From an uncultured Pelagibacteraceae bacterium (GTDB taxonomy: Bacteria > Pseudomonadota > Alphaproteobacteria > Pelagibacterales > Pelagibacteraceae): a stretch of DNA of 54,720 nucleotides. The notes beneath the pieces are model-generated. The model was not told the origin of the DNA and ran no database searches. It saw only the letters and a list, made by a program, of their open reading frames with translations. Location: positions 1 to 54,720 of the forward strand of contig CACENJ010000005.1 of assembly GCA_902560855.1 (NCBI GenBank), given 5' to 3'. Below, piece after piece: positions 45,559-52,497 of this stretch; position 1 is the first letter of the stretch, and every line of letters starts with the position of its first letter. The position numbers and the translations under genes were made by a program.

Positions 45559-46613
45559 GCTTTGTTTCTATAATCTTTTATATGTTTTGGAATTCGTTTA
45601 TTTTTTCCAAACATATAATGATTTTCCATATTTTCTCTATATTTGCTAGCAGGAACTTTTAAACCAACTGCTTCAGCCGTTTCTCTGATCAACATTGGAT
45701 TTGCTCCACAACAAACCCCTAAATAATTTATTCCTAAACTATAAGCATCTCTTGCAAATTTTCCTATTTCATATCTACTGCATTGCATCGGATCTAAAGC
45801 TGTAGGAAATGTAGTTTCGTGAGGAGTGTGACAACTACATCCATTGTTATCTGGCAAATTAAAGAAAGTAGGATGATCGTTTGTTGTTCTATAAGTGATG
45901 GGTAGTCCCGCCATATGACACTTTAAAACTTTTCTAATCTCTTTAAGATAAGGAAGCATAGTATTGGGTCCTCTGTGACAATTCATTCCTACTACATCAC
46001 CTCCTCTTTGTTCTAACTCCTTACAGGTATCAAGAATTGAAACTCCATCTCTCATAATATTTTTACCATATGGAGCGATTGTAATAACAGACGGAAGTTT
46101 AGTTTCTTTCATCACTTTTAGAGCTGTGTAAGCTTCTTCAGCATAATAAAAAGTTTCACCAATTAAAATGTCTGCTCCTTCATCAACAGCCCATCCGACC
46201 ATTTCACGAAACATTTTTTCTACTTCTAATTGGGATTTTTTGTCATTTTGATTCCAAATGTTTGAGTTTGAAATGTTTCCAGCCATCAAGTTTTGTTCTT
46301 CTCCAATTGGGCTAATTGCAACATCTTTTGCAATTTGTAATGCTGCTCTGTTAAGAGGCTCTAATAATTCTTCCTTGCCAATAACACGCATTTTTTCTCT
46401 GTGTCCATTATAAGTAAATGCCTGAACAATGTCTGATCCTGCATGTTGAAAATCTCTGTGTAAATTTATTAATGCTTCAGGATTTTCCAGTGAAACCATC
46501 GGAACAAACTCACCAGAAGACATGTATCCTCTTTTTTCTATTTCAAAAAGAAAACCTTCTGCACATATAACTGGACCTTTATCTAGCCTCTCTATTAAAC
46601 TTCTTTTTTTCAT
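45555..46613 (-). CDS. bhmT: betaine-homocysteine S-methyltransferase-like enzyme
   Basis: 352 aa homocysteine methyltransferase barrel. LIERLDKGPVICAEGFLFEIEKRGYM, then zinc ligands in VVGMNCHRGPNT and YLGVCCGANPMLIRETAEA. Also ADILIGETFYYAEEA and the N-terminal AFTYNGHREKM. Transfers a methyl group from a betaine-type donor (glycine betaine, perhaps DMSP) to homocysteine, giving methionine without B12. A 300-base leader carries a SAM-II aptamer with terminator and a SAM-V aptamer that controls the ribosome-binding site, so SAM represses it at two levels. SD GGAG lies five bases before the ATG. Confidence 0.93.
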   Translation of the reverse strand: MKKRSLIERLDKGPVICAEGFLFEIEKRGYMSSGEFVPMVSLENPEALINLHRDFQHAGSDIVQAFTYNGHREKMRVIGKEELLEPLNRAALQIAKDVAISPIGEEQNLMAGNISNSNIWNQNDKKSQLEVEKMFREMVGWAVDEGADILIGETFYYAEEAYTALKVMKETKLPSVITIAPYGKNIMRDGVSILDTCKELEQRGGDVVGMNCHRGPNTMLPYLKEIRKVLKCHMAGLPITYRTTNDHPTFFNLPDNNGCSCHTPHETTFPTALDPMQCSRYEIGKFARDAYSLGINYLGVCCGANPMLIRETAEAVGLKVPASKYRENMENHYMFGKNKRIPKHIKDYRNKA

Positions 46614-46614
46614 A

Positions 46615-46643
46615 CTTTCTCCAAACTAATGGAGAAAAGAAGC
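46615..46643 (-). promoter_or_regulatory. SD-sequestering hairpin of the bhmT translational switch
   Basis: Minus strand: CTTTTCTCC (46639-46631) can pair with the bhmT Shine-Dalgarno region GGAGAAAG (46622-46615). The same CUCC strand can pair instead with GGAGAAAAGAGC (46682-46671), which directly follows the SAM-V core, over a longer stretch that takes in AAGC at 46643. The two pairings exclude each other. When SAM holds the aptamer's 3' end, the SD is masked. Confidence 0.75.
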
Positions 46644-46680
46644 TTTTTTAAACTTAGAGGAATAAACAAAGCTCTTTTCT

Positions 46681-46735
46681 CCTTTTTAGTGCTTTAGCTT
46701 TTGCTGGGTGCACAATATGGTTCAAATACCCGGTT
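46681..46735 (-). promoter_or_regulatory. SAM-V riboswitch aptamer
   Basis: The minus-strand leader of bhmT contains an H-type pseudoknot. P1 is GGGU (46731-46728) with ACCC (46709-46706). P2 is GUGC (46713-46710) with GCAC (46692-46689). The loop AUUUGAACCAUAUU and the 3' strand CUAAAAAGG (46689-46681) match the SAM-binding core shared by SAM-II and SAM-V. Position directly ahead of an SD-masking hairpin, downstream of a SAM-II aptamer, fits SAM-V as known from marine bacteria. Confidence 0.85.
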
Positions 46736-46754
46736 CTTAAATGAAAAATTATTC

Positions 46755-46783
46755 AAAAAAAAACCACCTGCTAAAGAGGTGGT
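46755..46783 (-). terminator. SAM-II-controlled intrinsic terminator
   Basis: Minus strand: ACCACCT (46783-46777), a seven-base loop, AGGTGGT (46769-46763), then a run of nine T (46763-46755). It is a textbook intrinsic terminator in the bhmT leader. Its loop and 3' arm, UUUAGCAGG (46775-46767), can pair with CCUGCUAAA (46809-46801) in the 3' part of the SAM-II aptamer, which then acts as antiterminator. Confidence 0.9.
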
Positions 46784-46796
46784 CCACATGGAAGCA

Positions 46797-46850
46797 TCTA
46801 TTTAGCAGGATTTATTATAGCGCCCCGCAAGTCGACATAAATCGGCGCTA
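46797..46850 (-). promoter_or_regulatory. SAM-II riboswitch aptamer
   Basis: Minus strand: P1 is UAGCGCC (46850-46844) with GGCGCUA (46824-46818), enclosing a loop that starts GAUUUA and ends ACUUGCGG. It is followed by AUAAUAAAUCCUGCUAAAUAG-type 3' sequence; GCGG in the loop can pair with CUGC there to close the pseudoknot. This follows the SAM-II plan (GAUUUA loop, UUGC, downstream AUAAAU and GCUAAA). The 3' strand doubles as antiterminator. The stretch 46851-46920 to the divergent EamA gene shows only A/T-rich sequence; promoters for both directions must lie there but I cannot place them with confidence. Confidence 0.82.
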
Positions 46851-46920
46851 ATTAAAAACTATCAAAAGATAAGTATAAAAACAATGATAAAAAATATATA
46901 TAAAAATAATATACTAAAAT

Positions 46921-47781
46921 ATGAAGCTTGCTGATCAAAAAAAAGGAACATTATTAGCTTTTACAGCTATAATGTTTATTACTCCGGATAGCTTGTTAAT
47001 TAGGTTGTCTAGCGTAGAATCTTGGAATTTAATATTTTATAGAGGTTTAATACCTTTTATTGTTGTCTTTATTGGCCTTCTAATAGTTCAAAAAAGTAAA
47101 ATTTTTCATTCAATAATAGAAAATGGATGGTATGGAGCAGGTTATATTTGTACTTTCATAGTGACAAACATTTTGTTTGTAATATCTATAGAAAATACCA
47201 ACGTTGCAAACACACTAATAATGGTAAGTCTTGCTCCAATGTTGTCTGCACTAATAAGTTTTGTTTTTCTTAAAGAATTTCCCGATAAAAAAACATGGGT
47301 AGCTATATCAATTACAACGCTAGCTGTAATTTACATATTTGTTGATTCATTTGAGAAAGGAGATGTAAAAGGAAATGTTTATGGGTTCATCTGCGCTATG
47401 GGTCTAGCTGCTGGAGCCGTGATAATAAGAGCTGGTAAAAAAAATGCCAACTTAATTCCTTCGGCAATGACTGCTAAGCTAATAATCGCTTTAATATGCT
47501 TGTTTTTTGTAGATGATCTAACTGTTAAAGGCAATGACTTGCTAATAATTCCTACGATGTGTCTGTTTTGTGTAGCTATACCTTTTGTTTTAATCACTTT
47601 GGCCCCTAGGTACATTACAGCAGCAGAAGTTAATTTATTCTTCTTGCTCGAAACTGTCTTGGGTCCTTTTTGGGTATGGTTAGTTATAAAAGAACAGCCA
47701 AGCATAGAGACAATTATTGGGGGTGCAGTAATAATCCTAACAATAGCAACTCACTCTTATTTAGCCTTAAAAAAAACATAA
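46921..47781 (+). CDS. EamA-family (DMT superfamily) transporter
   Basis: 286 aa with ten predicted membrane helices in two EamA repeats. First repeat ends in ENTNVANTLIMVSLAPMLSALISFVFLKEFPDKKTWVAISITTLAVIYIF, the second in EVNLFFLLETVLGPFWVWLVIKEQPSIETIIGGAVIILTIATHSYL; both are the hallmark helix 4-5 pattern. Likely exports or takes up a small metabolite; substrate unknown. Divergent from riboswitch-controlled bhmT. Confidence 0.88.
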   Translation: MKLADQKKGTLLAFTAIMFITPDSLLIRLSSVESWNLIFYRGLIPFIVVFIGLLIVQKSKIFHSIIENGWYGAGYICTFIVTNILFVISIENTNVANTLIMVSLAPMLSALISFVFLKEFPDKKTWVAISITTLAVIYIFVDSFEKGDVKGNVYGFICAMGLAAGAVIIRAGKKNANLIPSAMTAKLIIALICLFFVDDLTVKGNDLLIIPTMCLFCVAIPFVLITLAPRYITAAEVNLFFLLETVLGPFWVWLVIKEQPSIETIIGGAVIILTIATHSYLALKKT

Positions 47782-47831
47782 AATAAAATTAACTACTTGC
47801 TTTTTAACACCAAAGGCATACTCACTCAAAA

Positions 47832-49151
47832 ATGGGAAAATTATTTAAAAATTCATGGGCTCTTTTTTTAGGCTATGGAGTAATTATTCTTGCTCATGGG
47901 CTTCAAGGAAACTTACTAGGGGTTAGAGCAGTCATAGAAAACTTTAATATTGTTGCTACAGGTATATTAATGTCTGGTTATTTTATTGGTTACTTTACTG
48001 CAGCTAATGTTGTGCCAGATTTAGTTGGCAAAGTAGGACACATTAGAGTCTTTGCTGCATTTGCATCGGTAGCTTCTCTGAGCATTTTGATTCATGCTAT
48101 TTTTGTAAATCCATATGTGTGGGCTTTAGGGAGATTTTTAACAGGTTTCAGCATGTTAAGTATTTTTGTTGTTGTGGAAAGTTGGTTAAACGACCGAGCT
48201 ACAAACAGAACGCGAGGAAAAGTTTTATCAATTTATATGATAATCACTTTTACTAGTCTTGCATTAGGAGTTTTGTTATTAAATTTTAACAATCCAAAAG
48301 ATTTTGAACCTTTTATATTGGTTTCTTTATTGTTGTCTATGGCACTGATACCAATACTTCTTACAAAACGTAAACCTCCAACTTTTAAAAAAATATCATC
48401 AATTAAAATAAAAGAGCTTTACAAAATTTCTCCATTTGGAACTGTTAGTATGTTTTGTACTGGCTTTCTGCATCCTGTTATTTTTACTATGGGAGCTGTG
48501 TATGGAGCTTTAATGAATTTTTCTATTTTGGAAATTTCTTTATACTTATCTTTAATTACAATTTCAGGAGCACTATTCCAGTGGCCAGTAGGATATTTGT
48601 CTGATCGTTTTGACAGAAGAATTATTATGATTGTAACAGCTTTATTAGGATCTGTTTTTTCTATTTTATGTTTTTTTTCAGTTTCAGAATCGCCAGATTT
48701 TATAAATTTATCATCTGATTGGAAAAATATTTTTCAACATATTAATAATCACAGATTAATTTTTTATATTTTTATAAGTCTATATGCTGGAATGTGTCTA
48801 CCTTTGTTTTCATTAAACCTTGCTTACGTAAACGATTTTTTACCTAAAGAAAAATTTGTTTCTGCGGGAGCTGGATTACAACTTATATTTGGATTAAGTG
48901 CAATGAGTGCTCCTTTTTTATGTTCATTTTTTATTAGAGAATTAGGTCCTAATGGTTTCTTTGTTTTTTTATTTATATTTCAAACTATAATTGGTTTATT
49001 TGGTATTTACAGAATGACTAGGAGAGCAAGTGAAGAAAATCCTGACAATACATTTACTCCACTACCTAGAAACATTACACCAGTAGGTATTCAGCTTGAC
49101 CCAGATACAGGAGTAGATCTTTCAAATCCTGATACTAATAAGAAAAGTTAA
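47832..49151 (+). CDS. major facilitator superfamily transporter (YcaD-like)
   Basis: 439 aa, twelve helices. MFS features: GYFIGYFTAANVVPDLVGKVGHIRVF (loop 2-3), LGRFLTGFSMLSIFVVVESWLNDRATNRTRGKVLS, and in the second half QWPVGYLSDRFDRR. The 'ESWLN' and overall layout resemble YcaD-type MFS proteins. The hydrophilic C-terminal tail is Asp/Pro-rich (ITPVGIQLDPDTGVDLSNPD). Substrate unknown. Follows the EamA gene by 50 bases; the stop overlaps the opposing coiled-coil gene by four. Confidence 0.87.
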   Translation: MGKLFKNSWALFLGYGVIILAHGLQGNLLGVRAVIENFNIVATGILMSGYFIGYFTAANVVPDLVGKVGHIRVFAAFASVASLSILIHAIFVNPYVWALGRFLTGFSMLSIFVVVESWLNDRATNRTRGKVLSIYMIITFTSLALGVLLLNFNNPKDFEPFILVSLLLSMALIPILLTKRKPPTFKKISSIKIKELYKISPFGTVSMFCTGFLHPVIFTMGAVYGALMNFSILEISLYLSLITISGALFQWPVGYLSDRFDRRIIMIVTALLGSVFSILCFFSVSESPDFINLSSDWKNIFQHINNHRLIFYIFISLYAGMCLPLFSLNLAYVNDFLPKEKFVSAGAGLQLIFGLSAMSAPFLCSFFIRELGPNGFFVFLFIFQTIIGLFGIYRMTRRASEENPDNTFTPLPRNITPVGIQLDPDTGVDLSNPDTNKKS

Positions 49152-49849
49152 TTTTTTTTAGTCTGCTTTACTTCAAAACTTTCTAACCTCGAAGTTAACT
49201 CTTCTTCTAATACTTGTTTTTCTTGGTTTTTTAATCCTATTTTTTCCTGTTCTTTGCGACTCAATCTCTCAAATTTTAATAATTCTTTTTCTTCTTTTAA
49301 TTTCTGTTCACGATCAAAATTTTCTTCCCATTCTTTTACTCTTATAGCTTCTTCTTCCTTGCGTTTGTTCTCTTCAAGAATTTTTATTTTTAGTTCCTTA
49401 TTTTTTCGTCTTTCATCTTTTTGTTCTTTTCTTTTTTGTTCTTCTTCTCTTACTTTTAGATCAATATCTTTTCTTTTTTGTTCTTCATCTTTTAATTTTA
49501 ATTCCTTATCTTTTCGTATTTGATCGGTATCTTTACGTCTAAGGTCTGAATCTTTTAATCTTAAATCTTCATCTTTCAGTTTAAGCTCTTTGTCTTTTTG
49601 TTTTTGATCTTCTTCTTTTAGTCTTAATCTTTCTTCTTCTCTTTTAATTCTTTCCTCTCTTAATTTTAGTTCTTTTTCTTTTTGAACAAGGTCTTTAGAT
49701 TTTTCTCTCTCTTCGAGTTTAATTTTTTTTAGATTTTCAACTTCTTTTTTCTTTTTAAATTCTTTATAAAATTTACTAAGAGTATTTGGTAATTTTTCTA
49801 AATTAATTCCCTTAGAAATATTTGTTTTTTTTTTATTTTTCTTTTTCAT
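49148..49849 (-). CDS. highly charged heptad-repeat coiled-coil / single-helix protein
   Basis: 233 aa, almost only Lys, Glu, Asp, Arg, Leu and Gln, no Cys, Trp only once. Residues 59-142 are twelve uninterrupted seven-residue repeats (KELKLRE, ERIKREE, ERLRLKE, EDQKQKD, KELKLKD and so on), with Leu at repeat positions 3 and 5 alternating with Gln/Arg. Such a pattern forms a long rigid helix, as a coiled coil or a stand-alone E/K-R helix about 12-13 nm long. The basic N-terminus (MKKKNKKK) might bind nucleic acid or membrane. No known family recognised. It stands alone between an MFS gene and the glycan operon. Confidence 0.75.
   Translation of the reverse strand: MKKKNKKKTNISKGINLEKLPNTLSKFYKEFKKKKEVENLKKIKLEEREKSKDLVQKEKELKLREERIKREEERLRLKEEDQKQKDKELKLKDEDLRLKDSDLRRKDTDQIRKDKELKLKDEEQKRKDIDLKVREEEQKRKEQKDERRKNKELKIKILEENKRKEEEAIRVKEWEENFDREQKLKEEKELLKFERLSRKEQEKIGLKNQEKQVLEEELTSRLESFEVKQTKKN
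49424..49675 (-). repeat. tandem array of twelve 21-bp coding repeats
   Basis: The DNA behind residues 59-142 of the charged protein repeats with a 21-base period (units such as the one encoding KELKLKD, seen twice exactly at protein level at 87-93 and 115-121). It probably grew by unit duplication and could vary in copy number between strains. Confidence 0.7.
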
Positions 49850-49926
49850 TAGTATTTTTTACAAAAATAATTTAAGCAAAATTTTATCTCTGACACAAGA
49901 TAATGATAGTTTTTTGTAATTATATT

Positions 49927-50595
49927 TTACAACCTAAAAGTGAAATTATAAAAAAGGCTAAAAAAGATTATTTTAATTATCTTTAAATTTACTGCAAGAA
50001 TTGATCCAACTCTTGATTTTCCCTTTCTTTTATTAACTTTTATCTCAGCGCAAGCTATCTTGTATCCTTTATGAATTGAAATTAGAAGTATATCTACCAA
50101 AAATAAATTTCTAGAAACTTTTTGAATATTTTTTTTTATAATTTTTATATTATATAGCTTTAAACCAGAAATAGGATCGCGAAATTTATAAAAATAATGA
50201 AATAATAAAGATAAAATTTTTTCAGTTAATCTATTAAGTTTGTTTCTATTACCTATAATTATATCAGCATTACCTATTTTTTTTTTCTTTAATAACAGTG
50301 GTATTGCATTTGGTGGTAGTTCATTATCTGCATCTATTGTTATAATAAATTTTATTTTCTTCCATTTTTTTAAAACGTAATTAAATCCTTTTAATAAACT
50401 TTTTTCGTATCCAATGTTTTGTTTGTTGTTTAAATAAAAAAAATTTTTTTTTTTTAATATTTTTTCTGTACTATCTTTTGAATTATCATTTATTATTAAA
50501 ATTTTTCCAAATTTTTTTGCCTTATTACAAACTGAGTTAATTGTTTTGGACTCATTGTAACATGGAATAATTATTGCTATTTTATTTTTTTCCAA
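49927..50595 (-). CDS. family 2 glycosyltransferase (DPM1-like)
   Basis: 222 aa GT-A fold. IAIIIPCYNESKTINSVC, ILIINDNSKDSTEKIL, NIGYEKSLLKGFNYVLKK, ITIDADNELPPNAI (metal-binding DAD), then DIIIGNRNKLNRLTEKILSLLFHYFYKFRDPISGLKLYNI. Resembles polyprenyl-phosphate mannosyl/glucosyltransferases but lacks long C-terminal membrane helices. The only start at the right place is TTG 50595, inside the NeuB-like gene (19-base overlap). Last gene of the glycan operon. Confidence 0.85.
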   Translation of the reverse strand: MEKNKIAIIIPCYNESKTINSVCNKAKKFGKILIINDNSKDSTEKILKKKNFFYLNNKQNIGYEKSLLKGFNYVLKKWKKIKFIITIDADNELPPNAIPLLLKKKKIGNADIIIGNRNKLNRLTEKILSLLFHYFYKFRDPISGLKLYNIKIIKKNIQKVSRNLFLVDILLISIHKGYKIACAEIKVNKRKGKSRVGSILAVNLKIIKIIFFSLFYNFTFRL

Positions 50596-51644
50596 TTAAT
50601 GGTATCTCCTTTTTGAATATTTTGCTTAGCTGTTTTACCTACTATTCTTTTAAATTTGAATGGCTCTAAAGCATCTTTTGGACATGGCCTTAAAAACTCC
50701 AATTTTGATAGTATAATTTTTTCACCTTTTAAGATTTTTTTTTTGGCTCTTATCGCTCTTCTTTGAACAACAACTGATTTTTGTTCATTTTTTTCAATAA
50801 TCTTCATTCCTGTTCCAAGCGAAAATTCTAATTTTCTGCTTTCATCTACCATTTTTCTCCAAGTTTTTGGATTCATGGAAAATTTGTGATCTGGTCCAAC
50901 CCTATTATTGTCATCTGTAAAATGTTTTTCTACAACTCTTGCTCCCAAGGCTATTGCACCTAAAACTGAATTATTTCCTGCTGTATGATCACTTAGACCT
51001 AAAATAACTTTATTTTTAAAAATAGATTTATATTGTTTTAATACATTAAGATTCAAATATTTATAATTATTACCGCTAGCTGTATAGTTTGTATTACATT
51101 GCATCAAAACAACTTTTTTATTTATTTTTAATATTTGATTTGTTGCACTTTTGACTTCATTTATATTTGATGCACCAGTAGCAAGTATAACTGGTTTTTT
51201 TTTTCTAGAAATTTGTTTTATTATTTCATGCCAAGTTATATCGCCAGATCCTATTTTATAGGCAGGTATAAATTTATTTACAGAATTTACATAATCAAGA
51301 TCGTATGGCGCAGTTAAAAAGTCTATATTGCTTTTTTTACATTCCAACATAAGTGCTTCTGTCCAAGAATTATTGATACTAGCGTCTTTATAAACTTCAA
51401 ATACTGATTTTTTCCATTTTTTTTGATGAGTAATTTTGCCAATTTTTTTAAAACCAAAATCACTTACGATTGTTTCAGCTTTAAAATGTTGAAACTTTGC
51501 AGCATTAGCTCCGGACTTAGCACATAATCTTATTAACTTCTTTGCTCTACTTAGCGAGCCATCATGATTAGCTGCTATATCAGCAATAAAATATGTTTTG
51601 TTTTTTTCGGAAATAATTGATTTTCCAATTTTAATTTTAAGCAT
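50577..51644 (-). CDS. NeuB-like nonulosonic acid synthase with SAF domain
   Basis: 355 aa. TIM barrel: FIADIAANHDGSLSRAKKLIRLCAKSGANAAKFQHFKAETIV, NIDFLTAPYDLDYVN, PAYKIGSGDITWHEII, PVILATGASNINEV, LMQCNTNYTAS, VILGLSDHTAGNNSVLGAIALGARVVEKHFT. Antifreeze-like SAF domain at about 290-352 (RRAIRAKKKILKGEKI...RPCPKDALEPF). Condenses phosphoenolpyruvate with a six-carbon sugar to make a sialic, legionaminic or similar acid; which one is not decidable. Seven or eight bases of overlap on both sides place it in the operon. Confidence 0.85.
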   Translation of the reverse strand: MLKIKIGKSIISEKNKTYFIADIAANHDGSLSRAKKLIRLCAKSGANAAKFQHFKAETIVSDFGFKKIGKITHQKKWKKSVFEVYKDASINNSWTEALMLECKKSNIDFLTAPYDLDYVNSVNKFIPAYKIGSGDITWHEIIKQISRKKKPVILATGASNINEVKSATNQILKINKKVVLMQCNTNYTASGNNYKYLNLNVLKQYKSIFKNKVILGLSDHTAGNNSVLGAIALGARVVEKHFTDDNNRVGPDHKFSMNPKTWRKMVDESRKLEFSLGTGMKIIEKNEQKSVVVQRRAIRAKKKILKGEKIILSKLEFLRPCPKDALEPFKFKRIVGKTAKQNIQKGDTINWKKIK

Positions 51645-52497
51645 TTTTTATATAATTTTTAGATTCTTTTTTAATTTCTTGAAACAATTTAGGCAATTTT
51701 ATTTTATAAACTTTTTCAAATTTTTTAGAATTCATTATCATATATTTAGATCTTTTTACTTTTAATAAATTTGTAGATTTAATTACTTCATAGTTTTTAT
51801 TGTAAATTCTACAAAATTTTGCAAAATTTATTCCAAATTTATACTTACTCATACCACTTTTAGAACCTAAATTAAATATTCCTGTTTTGACTCCTTTGTT
51901 CAATATTAATTGAATTATTTTAGATAAGGTAGAAAGAGATAGGGGAGAAAAATATATATCGTTAAATAAATAAAAATTTTTTTTACTTTTAAAAGAACTA
52001 TAAAGCCAATCAGTAATAGATTTTTTACTGGACAAGGATTTGCCAAAAAAATTTGTTCTTATTATCATTCCATTATTTTTTAATACAATTTTTTCGCAGT
52101 TAAGCTTAGTTAATGAATAAAAATTCATAATTTTTGGCAAAATTTTTTCCGAATTTTTTTTATAATTTTTATTATTATAAAACTGATCTGTTGAAAATTG
52201 TAAAAAATCAAAATTTAAATCATATTTTTTTTTTATTTTAAAAATGTTTTTACTTATTAAAATATTAATTTTATTAGCTTTTTTTTTGTTTTTTTCACAA
52301 TATTCTATATTAGTTTCTCCTAAACAGTTAATTATCAAATCAGGCTTTTTGAGTAATAGGAACTTCAAATTCTTTAAATCGTTTAAATCTCTTTTTCTTT
52401 TATTGATACCGTTATGAATTATAAAATATTTTTTTTTTAAATAATGATAAATATTTTTTCCTAATAAACCACTTGAACCCAATATTAATATTTTCAT
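51637..52497 (-). CDS. RmlD-like NAD(P)-dependent sugar reductase/epimerase
   Basis: 286 aa short-chain reductase. MKILILGSSGLLGKNIYHYL (nucleotide site), PDLIINCLGETNIEYCEKNKKKA (as in RmlD 'V(I/V)NxAAYTxVDxxE'), FLQFSTDQFY, YSLTKLNCEK (YxxxK catalytic pair), MIIRTNFFG. Closest in plan to dTDP-4-dehydrorhamnose reductase, but rmlABC are not next to it, so the nucleotide sugar could be another. Overlaps the carbamoyltransferase stop by one base. Confidence 0.8.
   Translation of the reverse strand: MKILILGSSGLLGKNIYHYLKKKYFIIHNGINKRKRDLNDLKNLKFLLLKKPDLIINCLGETNIEYCEKNKKKANKINILISKNIFKIKKKYDLNFDFLQFSTDQFYNNKNYKKNSEKILPKIMNFYSLTKLNCEKIVLKNNGMIIRTNFFGKSLSSKKSITDWLYSSFKSKKNFYLFNDIYFSPLSLSTLSKIIQLILNKGVKTGIFNLGSKSGMSKYKFGINFAKFCRIYNKNYEVIKSTNLLKVKRSKYMIMNSKKFEKVYKIKLPKLFQEIKKESKNYIKNA

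Noticed and set aside
46762-46810. Plus-strand structure resembling the apical part of SRP RNA (UCC-loop-GGA followed by AGCA, then a 9-bp stem)
   Set aside because: On the opposite strand the same bases form an intrinsic terminator with a nine-T tail and a SAM-II antiterminator directly upstream of bhmT, which explains every paired segment. The SRP tetraloop and the rest of the RNA are missing.
46851-46920. Candidate promoters between bhmT and the EamA gene
   Set aside because: Several TATA-like hexamers occur on both strands in this A/T run, but none pairs with a defensible -35 at proper spacing, so no single one is called.
49254-49523. Ser/Phe-rich frame on the plus strand across the heptad array
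   Set aside because: It is the antisense shadow of the Lys/Glu heptad repeats; the repeated SSSF/RSSF composition follows from the 21-base period.
49424-49675. Regularly spaced repeats considered as a CRISPR-like array
   Set aside because: The period is 21 bases with no spacers, stays in one reading frame and encodes heptads; no cas genes are near.
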